NCBI GenBank assembly: GCA_947649495.1
Contig: CANSRU010000017.1
Coordinates: 1-46,671 of the forward strand
Length of the DNA: 46,671 nt
Source of the DNA: an uncultured Porphyromonadaceae bacterium
GTDB lineage: Bacteria; Bacteroidota; Bacteroidia; Bacteroidales; Muribaculaceae
Reading direction: 5' to 3'
Below the pieces are notes generated by a model. The model worked only from the letters and a program-made list of their open reading frames with translations, searched no databases and was not told the origin of the DNA. Position 1 is the stretch's first letter. Every line of letters begins with the position of its first letter. A program made the translations under genes and the position numbers. Below are positions 15,595 through 24,431 of this stretch, piece by piece.

Positions 15595-15811
15595 CGTCTT
15601 CGGTATCGCTGCCTGATTTTTTGCGTTGTTTCGGAATCTGGGATATTATCAATGTGACCATGGCGTTGACCACGTCACTTTCTGAACAGGGCATTTCTCC
15701 TGTGAGGCCGTAGGTTACCACGGCCATGGTTATTTCGGCTCTTAGAGCCACATCTTCAATCTTGTTTATCGCTTCCATCCATTTGCGACGGAATGAGAAA
15801 GATTTTTTCAT
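15380..15811 (-). CDS. DUF6291-type protein, first paralogue, with antisense tail
   Basis: The first about 70 residues (KSFSFRRKWMEAINKI, ALRAEI, YGLTGE, SDVVNAM, LIISQIP) match the DUF6291-type gene at 33967-34464 nearly residue for residue. Both start with the same RxW/EA(I/V)NKI signature. After residue about 70 the frame continues to 15380, antisense to the patatin gene, for some 215 bp. That tail (rich in Pro, Arg, His) has no likeness to the paralogue's C-terminus and looks like unselected antisense. The real gene has probably lost its own 3' end. DUF6291 is often found near mobile elements; the function is unknown. Confidence 0.55.
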   Translation of the reverse strand: MKKSFSFRRKWMEAINKIEDVALRAEITMAVVTYGLTGEMPCSESDVVNAMVTLIISQIPKQRKKSGSDTEDVNHSTEIPVPREVPGDQPHTPFHRPGASCGGQFPHGLSGVSCRELSPARFPASPGRPHNPVANCTSHACVP

Positions 15812-15895
15812 CGGTTTTGCTGATTTTACGTTTTATGTCAGCAAAATTAACGTGCCGGACATGCCTCCCTATGGCAAATTTACACTTTTTTTCGC

Positions 15896-15903
15896 TAAGT
15901 TTG
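15896..15903 (+). promoter_or_regulatory. -7 box of the hut operon
   Basis: TAAGTTTG lies 25 nt before the ftcD ATG, matching TAnnTTTG. No well-placed TTG was found upstream, so the promoter may be activator-dependent. No hut regulator gene is in the window. Confidence 0.5.
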
Positions 15904-15928
15904 CATTACCAAAAAACATAACCAGACC

Positions 15929-17626
15929 ATGAACACCCGGATAATAGAATGCGTGCCCAATTTCAGCGAGGGACGCGATAAGAATGTGATAAAATCAATA
16001 ACCGATGCCATAGAGACAGTTGAGGGCGTTAAGCTCCTCGATGTAGACCCCGGAGAGGCCACAAACCGCACTGTCGTTACGTTTGTGGGCAGTCCCGAAG
16101 ATGTGGTGGAGGCTGCATTCCGCGGAGTGAAGCGTGCCGCTGAACTCATCGACATGTCGCGCCACCATGGAGCGCATCCCCGCATGGGTGCCACCGATGT
16201 GTTGCCGCTTATTCCTGTCTCGGGAATCACCCTTGAGGAGTGTGCTGAACTGGCCCGGGAACTTGGACGCCGAATAGCCGATGAACTTGATATTCCGCTT
16301 TACGCCTACGAAGCTGCCGCTTTCACTCCCGAGCGCAAGAATCTTGCCGTGTGCCGCAAAGGGGAATACGAGGGGCTGTCGGAGCGTCTCGGCCACGATG
16401 GGCAGGGTGCTGATTTCGGCGACCGTCCGTTTGACCAGAAAGTGGCACGCACCGGCGCTACCGCCGTGGGTGCACGCGATTTTCTGATTGCCGTGAATTT
16501 CAATCTCAACACCACGTCGACCCGACGCGCCAATGCCATCGCTTTCGATGTGCGTGAGAAGGGACGTCCCAAGCGTGAGGGGGGTAAGCCTAACGGTAAA
16601 CCCATCAAGGACGAGAATGGAAATGTGATAATGCTTCCGGGCACTCTGAAAGGCACCAAGGCCATAGGATGGTATATCGACGAATATGGTATAGCGCAAG
16701 TGTCCATGAACATCACCGACATAGCCGCAACGCCGCTTCATGTGGCATTTGACGAGGTGTGCCGTGCTGCCGCTGTCCGTGGGATTCGCGTTACGGGCAC
16801 TGAAATTGTGGGCCTTGTGCCTAAGCGCACACTTATCGATGCGGGCCGTTACTTCCTTCACAAACAGCAGCGCTCCTCAGGTATAGCCGAGAGCGAGATT
16901 CTGCGCATGGCTGTTAAGTCGATGGGGCTTGATGAGCTTGCTCCGTTCAATCCGCGCGAGAAGGTGGTGGAATATATGATAGAGCCGGAAGGCAAGGGTG
17001 GACTGGTAGATATGACGTGCGCCGCTTTCGCCCGCGAGACAGCTTCGGAATCGCCCGCACCCGGTGGAGGTTCCATCTCGGCATATATGGGTGCTCTTGC
17101 AGCTGCTCTCGGCACCATGGTGGCCAACCTTTCGGCTCACAAGGCCGGATGGGACGACCGCTGGGAGGAGTTTTCAAACTATGCCGACGGCGGTCAGCTT
17201 CTGCTTGACCATCTGCTGCATCTTGTTGACGAGGACACCGCTGCGTTCAATCGCATAATGGCCGCGCTCCAGCTCCCGAAATCCACACCTGAGGAGAAGG
17301 CTGCCCGCGAGGATGCGCTTGAGGAAGCCACGCTTTATGCCACTCAGGTGCCGCTGCGTACAATGGAGGCCGCGCTCGATGTGTTCCCGCTTGTGAAGGC
17401 AATGGCTGAGATAGGCAATCCGGCCTCGGTGAGCGATGCCGGAGTCGGGGCGCTTGCCGCGCGCTCGGCCGTGCTCGGCGCTGAACTCAATGTGCGTATC
17501 AATGCCGCCGGCCTGCGCGACCGTTCACGTGCCGCCGCCCTCGTGGCCCAGGCCCGTGAGATTGCTGCCAAGGCTGTACGCGATGAGGCCGAGGTGCTTG
17601 CGATAGTGAACAAAGTTATAGAATAA
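15929..17626 (+). CDS. ftcD: Bifunctional glutamate formimidoyltransferase / formimidoyl-THF cyclodeaminase
   Basis: The 565-residue cytoplasmic enzyme transfers the formimino group of formiminoglutamate to tetrahydrofolate. It then deaminates the product to 5,10-methenyl-THF, releasing ammonia and glutamate. The N-terminal transferase domains (about 1-300) begin RIIECVPNFSEGRD and contain the histidine-rich HHGAHPRMGATDVLP. The C-terminal cyclodeaminase (about 335-565) starts with TCAAFARETASESPAPGGGSISA. Length and fusion are like the mammalian and Bacteroidota enzyme, so separate FchA and HutG are unnecessary. It heads the hut operon; hutU follows after 19 nt. Confidence 0.95.
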   Translation: MNTRIIECVPNFSEGRDKNVIKSITDAIETVEGVKLLDVDPGEATNRTVVTFVGSPEDVVEAAFRGVKRAAELIDMSRHHGAHPRMGATDVLPLIPVSGITLEECAELARELGRRIADELDIPLYAYEAAAFTPERKNLAVCRKGEYEGLSERLGHDGQGADFGDRPFDQKVARTGATAVGARDFLIAVNFNLNTTSTRRANAIAFDVREKGRPKREGGKPNGKPIKDENGNVIMLPGTLKGTKAIGWYIDEYGIAQVSMNITDIAATPLHVAFDEVCRAAAVRGIRVTGTEIVGLVPKRTLIDAGRYFLHKQQRSSGIAESEILRMAVKSMGLDELAPFNPREKVVEYMIEPEGKGGLVDMTCAAFARETASESPAPGGGSISAYMGALAAALGTMVANLSAHKAGWDDRWEEFSNYADGGQLLLDHLLHLVDEDTAAFNRIMAALQLPKSTPEEKAAREDALEEATLYATQVPLRTMEAALDVFPLVKAMAEIGNPASVSDAGVGALAARSAVLGAELNVRINAAGLRDRSRAAALVAQAREIAAKAVRDEAEVLAIVNKVIE

Positions 17627-17645
17627 ACACACCTTAATTATATAT

Positions 17646-19667
17646 ATGACCACTGAAGAATTTCATGCTGACATAAGGGGCGGTATCCCCAATACACTGC
17701 CCGCGCATCCCGATTACGACACAACGGTTAACCATGCGCCACGCCGCAAGGACATACTTACAGATGCCGAGAAGAAACTCGCGTTGAAAAACGCGCTGCG
17801 TTATTTCCCCGAGCATCTTCACAGTGAACTTGCTCCCGAGTTTGCACGCGAACTGCACGACTATGGCCGTATCTACATGTACCGTTACCGTCCGCAGTAT
17901 GCAATGTATGCGCGTCCCATCGGTGAATATCCGGCAAAAAGCCGTCAGGCTGCCGCTATAATGATGATGATTCAGAACAATCTCGATCCTCGGGTGGCGC
18001 AGCATCCCCATGAACTTATAACGTATGGCGGTAACGGTGCCGTGTTCCAGAACTGGGCTCAATATCGTCTGGCCATGAAATATCTGTCGGAAATGACCGA
18101 CAATCAGACCTTGGTAATGTATTCAGGCCATCCGCTCGGTCTGTTCCCGTCGCACCCCGATGCGCCTCGCGTGGTGGTGACAAACGGAATGGTTATACCC
18201 AACTATTCCAAACCCGACGACTGGGAGCGCTTCAATGCCATGGGGGTGTCGCAATATGGACAGATGACAGCCGGTTCGTACATGTATATCGGGCCGCAGG
18301 GAATTGTTCACGGCACTACCATCACAGTGCTGAACGCCGGCCGCAAGCGTCTGCCCGAAGGGAAGCACACGCTCGATGGCATGCTGTTTGTATCGTCGGG
18401 TCTCGGAGGCATGTCGGGTGCGCAACCCAAAGCCGGAAACATAGCCGGTGTGGTGAGCATTGTGGCTGAAATCAATCCCAAGGCGGTGGCCACACGCCAC
18501 GGTCAGGGATGGGTAGACGAGGTGTATACATCGCTTCCCGAGCTTCTTGCGCGGGTGGAGAAAGCACGTGCCGCCGGCGAAGCCGTATCGCTTGCCTATC
18601 AAGGCAATGTGGTGGATCTGTGGGAATACCTTGCTGAACATGATGTGGCGGTAGACCTCGGTTCCGACCAGACCTCGCTGCACAATCCGTGGGCGGGCGG
18701 CTATTATCCTGCCGGACTGAGTTTCGACGAGGCCAAGGCCATGATGGCCGACAACCCGGAGGAATTCCGTCGCCGTGTACAGGAGTCGCTGCGCCGTCAG
18801 GTGGCGGCAATAAACCGCCTGACAGCCAAAGGTATGTACTTCTTCGATTACGGTAATGCCTTCCTGCTCGAATCGTCGCGCGCCGGCGCCGACATTATGG
18901 CCGGTGACGGACGGTTCCGCTATCCGTCGTATGTGCAGGACATTATGGGGCCGGGATTCTTCGACTATGGTTTCGGCCCGTTCCGTTGGGTGTGCACATC
19001 GGGCAATCCCGACGATCTCGCCAAGACCGACGAGATAGCAGCCCGTGTGCTCGAGGAGATTCTCGCTACAGCGCCCGATGATATAAAGGGACAGCTTCGC
19101 GATAACATACATTGGATTAAGGAAGCCGGGCGTAACAACCTCGTGGTGGGTTCGCAGGCACGCATACTATATGCCGATTGCGAGGGTAGGACCCGCATAG
19201 CGCAGGCTTTCAACGAAGCCATAGCCTCAGGTGAGATTTCAGCGCCCATAGTGCTTGGCCGCGACCATCACGATGTGTCGGGTACCGATTCCCCTTATCG
19301 CGAGACGTCAAACATCTACGACGGCTCGCAATTCACGGCCGACATGGCGGTGCACAATGTGATAGGCGACGGATTCCGCGGTGCCACATGGGTGTCGATA
19401 CACAATGGAGGCGGTGTAGGCTGGGGAGAGGTGATCAACGGTGGCTTCGGCATGGTAATCGACGGCTCCGGCGATTCTGCCCGGCACATCTCGGAGATGC
19501 TTCTCTGGGATGTGAACAATGGCATAGCCCGCCGAAGCTGGGCCCGCAACCCCGGAGCTTTGTCGGCCATAAAGAGGGAGATGGAGCGTACACCCCAGCT
19601 GGTGGTTACGCTACCCAACATTGCCGACGATGCTGTGATTGATGCCGCTTTCGCATCGGAAAAATAA
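17646..19667 (+). CDS. hutU: Urocanate hydratase
   Basis: The 673-residue enzyme converts urocanate to 4-imidazolone-5-propionate using tightly bound NAD+. Conserved urocanase segments include TYGGNGAVFQNWAQYRL, MYSGHPLGLFPSHP, YIGPQGIVHGT, GLGGMSGAQPKA, QTSLHNPWAGGYYPAGLS and HNGGGVGWGEVINGGFG. It carries an N-terminal extension of about 90 residues compared with the approximately 555-residue proteobacterial enzyme, which is usual for the long Bacteroidota form. It lies between ftcD and hutH in one operon (gaps 19 and 31 nt). Confidence 0.96.
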   Translation: MTTEEFHADIRGGIPNTLPAHPDYDTTVNHAPRRKDILTDAEKKLALKNALRYFPEHLHSELAPEFARELHDYGRIYMYRYRPQYAMYARPIGEYPAKSRQAAAIMMMIQNNLDPRVAQHPHELITYGGNGAVFQNWAQYRLAMKYLSEMTDNQTLVMYSGHPLGLFPSHPDAPRVVVTNGMVIPNYSKPDDWERFNAMGVSQYGQMTAGSYMYIGPQGIVHGTTITVLNAGRKRLPEGKHTLDGMLFVSSGLGGMSGAQPKAGNIAGVVSIVAEINPKAVATRHGQGWVDEVYTSLPELLARVEKARAAGEAVSLAYQGNVVDLWEYLAEHDVAVDLGSDQTSLHNPWAGGYYPAGLSFDEAKAMMADNPEEFRRRVQESLRRQVAAINRLTAKGMYFFDYGNAFLLESSRAGADIMAGDGRFRYPSYVQDIMGPGFFDYGFGPFRWVCTSGNPDDLAKTDEIAARVLEEILATAPDDIKGQLRDNIHWIKEAGRNNLVVGSQARILYADCEGRTRIAQAFNEAIASGEISAPIVLGRDHHDVSGTDSPYRETSNIYDGSQFTADMAVHNVIGDGFRGATWVSIHNGGGVGWGEVINGGFGMVIDGSGDSARHISEMLLWDVNNGIARRSWARNPGALSAIKREMERTPQLVVTLPNIADDAVIDAAFASEK

Positions 19668-19698
19668 TAATATCACTTACATATAAGATATATACAAC

Positions 19699-21180
19699 AT
19701 GATTCACCATATTAGCCCCGCGCGGCTCACCATAGAGCGTGTGGGGGAGATACTTGAGAAGAGAATGCAACTCGCCCTGAGCGAGGAGTCGGTAAACCGC
19801 ATTACAAAATGTCGCCGCTATCTCGATGAGAAGATAGAGCAATGCGCTCAGCCCATTTATGGTATAACCACAGGGTTCGGGTCGCTGTGCAACATATCCA
19901 TCGGTAAGGAGGACCTGTCGAAACTGCAGGAGAATCTTGTGAAGTCGCATGCCTGCGGTTGCGGCGAGCCGGTGGCTCAGGATATAGTGCGGCTTATGTT
20001 GCTGACAAAGATAATGTCGCTGTCGTTCGGCAATTCGGGCGTGCAGTTGTCGACTGTGCAGCGACTGGTGGATCTGTTCAATGAAGATATTTTACCTGTT
20101 GTCTACTCGCAGGGCTCACTCGGTGCTTCGGGCGACTTGGCACCGCTGGCCAATATGTGTCTGCCTCTTCTCGGGCTCGGCAAGGTGTGGCGCGACGGCG
20201 TGATGTGCGATGCCGCCGATGTGATGGCCGAAAAGGGTTGGGAGCCGGTGAAACTTGTGTCGAAGGAGGGACTTGCGTTGCTTAACGGAACGCAGTTTAT
20301 GTCGGCGCATGCGGTATATGCCGTGATCAAGGCACGCCGTCTGAGCGCTTTGGCCGATAAGATAGGGGCATTGTCGCTTGATGTGTTCGACGGACGTATT
20401 GAACCGTTTGGCGATGAGGTCAATGCCGTGCGTCCTCATCCGGGACAGCTTGCCACTGCGCGGGCAGTGCGTTCGTATCTTGCCGGCAGTGAGCTGATAG
20501 GTCAGCCTAAGAAGCATGTGCAGGACCCTTATTCATTCCGTTGCATGCCACAGGTTCATGGTGCTGCCAAGGATACACTGGCCTATGTGGGGCAGGTGAT
20601 TGAGACGGAGATAAATAGTCCGACTGACAATCCTACCATATTCCCCGACGAGGATATTATCGTGTCGGCCGGAAATTTCCACGGCGAACCGATAGCCTTG
20701 CCTATGGATTTTCTTGCGGTGGCTCTCACTGAGCTTTCAAGCATATCCGAACGCCGTATCTATAAACTGATTTCAGGCACGAGAGGATTGCCTTCGTTCC
20801 TTGTAGCCAATCCGGGGCTTAACAGCGGGTTTATGATTCCGCAGTATGCTGCGGCTTCGATAGTCAATCAGTCGAAGGGTCTATGCTGGCCCACGAGTTG
20901 CGACACCATCCCTTCGTCGCAGGGTCAGGAGGACCATGTGTCGATGGGAGGCAATTCTGCCACCAAACTGTGTCGTGTAGCCGACAATACGGAGCGGGTG
21001 TTGGCCATAGAGCTGTTCAATGCCATGCAGGCGCTCGATCTGCGCCGTCCGTTGCACACATCGTCCGAACTTGAGGCATGGCACGATGATTACCGTAAGA
21101 CAGTGCCGTTTGTGGTTAATGACACGGTGATGTCGCCGCTCATAGAGAAATCGGTGGAGTTTTTACGTACAAATCCATAA
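19699..21180 (+). CDS. hutH: Histidine ammonia-lyase
   Basis: This 493-residue lyase removes ammonia from L-histidine to give urocanate, the first step of the pathway. The Ala143-Ser144-Gly145 triad in GSLGASGDLAPLA forms the MIO electrophile. Other family landmarks are YGITTGFGSL (catalytic Tyr), LLNGTQFMSA, QDPYSFRCMPQVHG and SSQGQEDHVSMG. Length is normal. The stop is 3 nt before the hutI start, so translation is coupled. Confidence 0.96.
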   Translation: MIHHISPARLTIERVGEILEKRMQLALSEESVNRITKCRRYLDEKIEQCAQPIYGITTGFGSLCNISIGKEDLSKLQENLVKSHACGCGEPVAQDIVRLMLLTKIMSLSFGNSGVQLSTVQRLVDLFNEDILPVVYSQGSLGASGDLAPLANMCLPLLGLGKVWRDGVMCDAADVMAEKGWEPVKLVSKEGLALLNGTQFMSAHAVYAVIKARRLSALADKIGALSLDVFDGRIEPFGDEVNAVRPHPGQLATARAVRSYLAGSELIGQPKKHVQDPYSFRCMPQVHGAAKDTLAYVGQVIETEINSPTDNPTIFPDEDIIVSAGNFHGEPIALPMDFLAVALTELSSISERRIYKLISGTRGLPSFLVANPGLNSGFMIPQYAAASIVNQSKGLCWPTSCDTIPSSQGQEDHVSMGGNSATKLCRVADNTERVLAIELFNAMQALDLRRPLHTSSELEAWHDDYRKTVPFVVNDTVMSPLIEKSVEFLRTNP

Positions 21181-21183
21181 GGC

Positions 21184-22416
21184 ATGTATATAATCAATAT
21201 CGGTTTTATGCCTGTGGATGCGGAGCGCATCCCGCTTTTGCGTGGCCGCGACATGGACAGTTTGGAGATTGTGGAAAATGCGTGGCTGCGCGTGGTGAAC
21301 GGAGTGTTTGCCGGTTGGGGTAGCATGGACAGTTTCCCGGCCACTGATGGTTCGGAGGAGATTGTCGATGCCTGCGGAGGTGCGGTGATGCCTTCGTTCT
21401 GCGATTCGCACACTCATATAGTCTATGCCGGAAGCCGCGAGCGTGAGTTCGTGGATAAAATCCATGGGCTCAGTTACGAGGAGATTGCACGCAGAGGTGG
21501 TGGAATACTCAATTCTGCCGATCTGCTCCGGATCACCTCCGAGAATGAACTTTTCCGGCAGGCCATGGAACGTGCCGACGAGATAATGGCTAAAGGCACC
21601 GGATGCGTGGAGATAAAGAGTGGATATGGATTGAGTGTGGACGCTGAACTCAAGATGCTCCGCGTGATAGCCCGCATTGCTGAATCGACACCTATGAAAG
21701 TGAAATCTACTTTTCTCGGGGCGCATGCCGTGGGTAGGGAATATGCCGGACGGCAATCGGAATATGTGGAGATGCTGTGCCGTGAGATGATTCCGGCTGT
21801 GGCTGCCGAGGGGTTGGCTGAGTTTGTCGATGTGTTCTGTGACGAAGGTTTCTTCACTCCTGAGGAGACAGCTATGATTCTTGACGTGGCGTCGCGTCAT
21901 GGGATGCTTCCCAAAATACATGCCAATGAGTTGGCTGTGTCGGGTGGAGTGCAGGTTGGGGTTGCTCATGGTGCGGTATCGGTTGACCATCTGGAGCGTA
22001 TAGGTGCTGAGGAGATAGCTATTCTCGGCAAGTCGGATACAGTGGCCACCATTCTGCCCGGAGCTTCGTTCTTTCTCGGGATGTCCTATGGGCAGGCACG
22101 TGGGTTGATGTCTGAAAATGCCATAGTTGCGCTGGCCTCTGACTATAACCCCGGTTCGTCACCGTCGGGCGACATGCGCATGGTGATGTCGTTTGGATGT
22201 ATAAAACTGAAGATGACTCCGGAGGAATCGTTCAATGCCGTTACCATAAATGGTGCCGCAGCCATGGGACTGGGGCATGATTATGGCTCGATAGCCGAAG
22301 GCAAAGTGGCTAATTTTTTCATTACACGCCGGTTGCCATCGTTCGAATTCATCCCATACGCCTACACCACACCTATAATAAAAAGCATATATCTTGAAGG
22401 AAGATTAGTGAAATGA
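21184..22416 (+). CDS. hutI: Imidazolonepropionase
   Basis: This 410-residue amidohydrolase opens the imidazolone ring of 4-imidazolone-5-propionate to formiminoglutamate, the substrate of FtcD. Metal-site and family motifs are CDSHTHIVYAGSRE, GTGCVEIKSGYGL, FLGAHAVGREY, KIHANEL, HGAVSVDHLERI and ASDYNPGSSPSGDMRMVM. Length is normal. The stop overlaps the next gene's start by 4 nt (ATGA). Confidence 0.95.
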   Translation: MYIINIGFMPVDAERIPLLRGRDMDSLEIVENAWLRVVNGVFAGWGSMDSFPATDGSEEIVDACGGAVMPSFCDSHTHIVYAGSREREFVDKIHGLSYEEIARRGGGILNSADLLRITSENELFRQAMERADEIMAKGTGCVEIKSGYGLSVDAELKMLRVIARIAESTPMKVKSTFLGAHAVGREYAGRQSEYVEMLCREMIPAVAAEGLAEFVDVFCDEGFFTPEETAMILDVASRHGMLPKIHANELAVSGGVQVGVAHGAVSVDHLERIGAEEIAILGKSDTVATILPGASFFLGMSYGQARGLMSENAIVALASDYNPGSSPSGDMRMVMSFGCIKLKMTPEESFNAVTINGAAAMGLGHDYGSIAEGKVANFFITRRLPSFEFIPYAYTTPIIKSIYLEGRLVK

Positions 22417-22808
22417 ATGGACTGATAAGCTCCATGGCCGCAGAGCGTAAAAAGAGCGGTCAATACAATTGTGCGCAGGCGGTGGCCTGCACTTACGGCG
22501 ATATAGTGGGCCTTGACGAGGAGTTTGTGAAAGCGGTCACCGCTTCTTTCGGAACCGGAATGGGCAATATGGAGGGCACGTGTGGCGCGCTTGTAGGTGC
22601 CGGTGTTGTAGCCGGACTTGTAAAGCGTGACCGGATTGAGGCACGTGCTGCCATGAAACGTATCATGGATCGCTTCAAGGCTCAGAACGGAGCTACGGTG
22701 TGTCGCGAGTTGAAAGGAATAGGGACAGGATGCGTTTTGCGCGACTGCAACGACTGTGTGGCCGATGCCGCACGTTTCCTCGCTGAGGAGCTTGGCATTG
22801 AGGATTGA
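22413..22808 (+). CDS. C_GCxxG_C_C-family redox/metal protein at the end of the hut operon
   Basis: The 131-residue protein shows the C_GCxxG_C_C family pattern: Cys in YNCAQAVACTYG, the TCGALVGAG core, then Cys in GATVCREL and the cluster TGCVLRDCNDCVADAARFLAEEL. Members are small predicted redox or metal-binding proteins of unclear function. Translation is coupled to hutI through a 4-nt overlap, so it is made with the histidine pathway. Whether it takes part in it, for example as a redox or metal helper, is unknown. Its TGA is directly adjacent to the stop of the convergent antiporter gene. Confidence 0.8.
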   Translation: MNGLISSMAAERKKSGQYNCAQAVACTYGDIVGLDEEFVKAVTASFGTGMGNMEGTCGALVGAGVVAGLVKRDRIEARAAMKRIMDRFKAQNGATVCRELKGIGTGCVLRDCNDCVADAARFLAEELGIED

Positions 22809-24302
22809 TTAAGGTTTCCTGTCGGAGATAAGGTCGGCAAGGTGCTGCTCGTGCTGTGATATGAGCAGCAGGTGGTCGGCGATATACAGACGTGTCCCGC
22901 CTGTGGGCACAAGATAACGGTCGCCACGCTTCACCATCACCACAAGGGTGTCGGGCGGCAAGGTTATGTCGCGTAGCAGGTATCCGTCGGCAAGCATTGG
23001 CGCCGTCACATCCATTTCGTCCATCGAGGCGGTTATTTCGTCGGGGAGCTCAAAACGGAAGTCGCGTTCACGTATATCCTCACACAGTCCGAGCCACCGG
23101 GCCATGCGTGTCACTGTTGTGCCTTGCACAAGGAGCGACAGCAAGGTTATGAAGAACACCATGTTGAACATAAGGCGTGCGTGGGTCACTTCGGGTGTCA
23201 TGAGCGCGTAGGTGGCGAATATTATCGGTACAGCTCCACGCAGTCCCACCCACGATATGTAGAGCCGTGCACGGAATGTGAAGTTGCGGAACGGAGCCAG
23301 CGAAAGAAACACCGCCACCGGACGTGCCACAACTATCATAAAAGTGGCAAGCAGCAGGCCGGGAACTATCACGTGGGTGTTGACAAGTTCGTGAGGGTTT
23401 ACTAAAAGTCCCAGCGAAAGGAACATTATAATCTGTACCAACCATGTGAATCCACCGAAAAATGTGGTGATGGTCTGTTTCAGGGCTATCCTGTTGTTAC
23501 CGATTACAAGCCCTGCCACATACACTGCAAGATAGCTGTTTCCACCGGCCATCTCAGTGAGCGAGAATATGAAAAACACGCATGCTATGGTCATTACAGG
23601 GTAGAGGAAATCATTGTTGACATGCAGCCGGTTTATTATCCTCACAGAGATATAACCTAACAGCAGGCCGCCTGCCGCACCTATGGATAGTTGGCTTAAA
23701 AGCATGAGGCATGCGTGGCCTGTGTCGGCGGCGGTTATGCCTGAACCCTGACGTATGAACTCTATGAGTATTATCACAAGCAGATAAGCCATGGGGTCGT
23801 TGCTGCCGCTTTCAAGTTCGAGTGTGGGCTTCAGATTCTGTTTAAGGCCTATGCGCGATGTGTTGAGTATGGAGAATACAGATGCGGAATCGGTCGACGA
23901 CATGATGGCGGCGAGCAACATTGATTCCGGCCAGCCGAATGCATATTCAGGCGCAGCCAGATGGAAAATAAGGTGTATGAAAGCCCCGCAAACGGCTGTG
24001 GTGACCAAAACGCCGACTGTGGCGAGCGACAGCCCTTGCCGCCAGATGGGCCGTATGTTTTTTATGTCTGTGTCAAGTCCTCCTGAGAACAATATGATGC
24101 TCAGTGAAATCATACCTATGAACTGTGCGGCCTCGGCGCTGTCGAAATGTAGCCCGAATCCGTCGACCCCGGCAAGCATTCCCACTCCGAGAAACAGCAC
24201 GAGGGCGGGAATGCCGAATTTACCACCGGCCTTGCCCGCCCATACACTGATGGCGAGCAGCACCGCTATCACGAGCATTATGTTGTTGGCTGTAATTGCC
24301 AT
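22809..24302 (-). CDS. Potassium/proton antiporter (CPA1, CvrA/NhaP2-like)
   Basis: The 497-residue inner-membrane protein has about twelve hydrophobic helices (residues 5-385) of the CPA1 exchanger fold. MSSTDSASVFSIL and LELESGSNDPMAYLLV carry the acidic ion-binding residues of NhaP-type antiporters. The C-terminal about 90 residues form a soluble TrkA-C-like (RCK_C) domain (ADGYLLRDITLPPDTLVVMVKRGD), characteristic of CvrA-type K+/H+ antiporters and used for ligand control. It probably exports K+ (or Na+) for osmotic and pH homeostasis. It converges with no gap on the hut operon and is divergent from the Ca2+ ATPase gene. Confidence 0.88.
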   Translation of the reverse strand: MAITANNIMLVIAVLLAISVWAGKAGGKFGIPALVLFLGVGMLAGVDGFGLHFDSAEAAQFIGMISLSIILFSGGLDTDIKNIRPIWRQGLSLATVGVLVTTAVCGAFIHLIFHLAAPEYAFGWPESMLLAAIMSSTDSASVFSILNTSRIGLKQNLKPTLELESGSNDPMAYLLVIILIEFIRQGSGITAADTGHACLMLLSQLSIGAAGGLLLGYISVRIINRLHVNNDFLYPVMTIACVFFIFSLTEMAGGNSYLAVYVAGLVIGNNRIALKQTITTFFGGFTWLVQIIMFLSLGLLVNPHELVNTHVIVPGLLLATFMIVVARPVAVFLSLAPFRNFTFRARLYISWVGLRGAVPIIFATYALMTPEVTHARLMFNMVFFITLLSLLVQGTTVTRMARWLGLCEDIRERDFRFELPDEITASMDEMDVTAPMLADGYLLRDITLPPDTLVVMVKRGDRYLVPTGGTRLYIADHLLLISQHEQHLADLISDRKP

Positions 24303-24404
24303 GATTGGATGTTTTTAGCTGGTTAAGGTGTAAAGATAGTTGAAATTCACGAAAAATTAATGTGGAATGGCTGAAATCAAACGATGTGGCAGTAAATAAT
24401 GTTT

Positions 24405-24412
24405 TAACTTTG
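24405..24412 (+). promoter_or_regulatory. -7 box deciding the start of the Ca2+ ATPase
   Basis: TAACTTTG at 24405-24412 puts the transcript start near 24419, after the ATG at 24414. The coding start is therefore the ATG at 24432 (MHNQDS). No clear -33 TTG is seen. Confidence 0.55.
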
Positions 24413-24431
24413 CATGCGAAAAACAGATAAT

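Noticed and set aside
18123-19112. Long minus-strand open frame opposite hutU
   Set aside because: It is antisense to a fully convincing urocanase, is His/Cys-rich without motifs and arises from GC-rich codon use.
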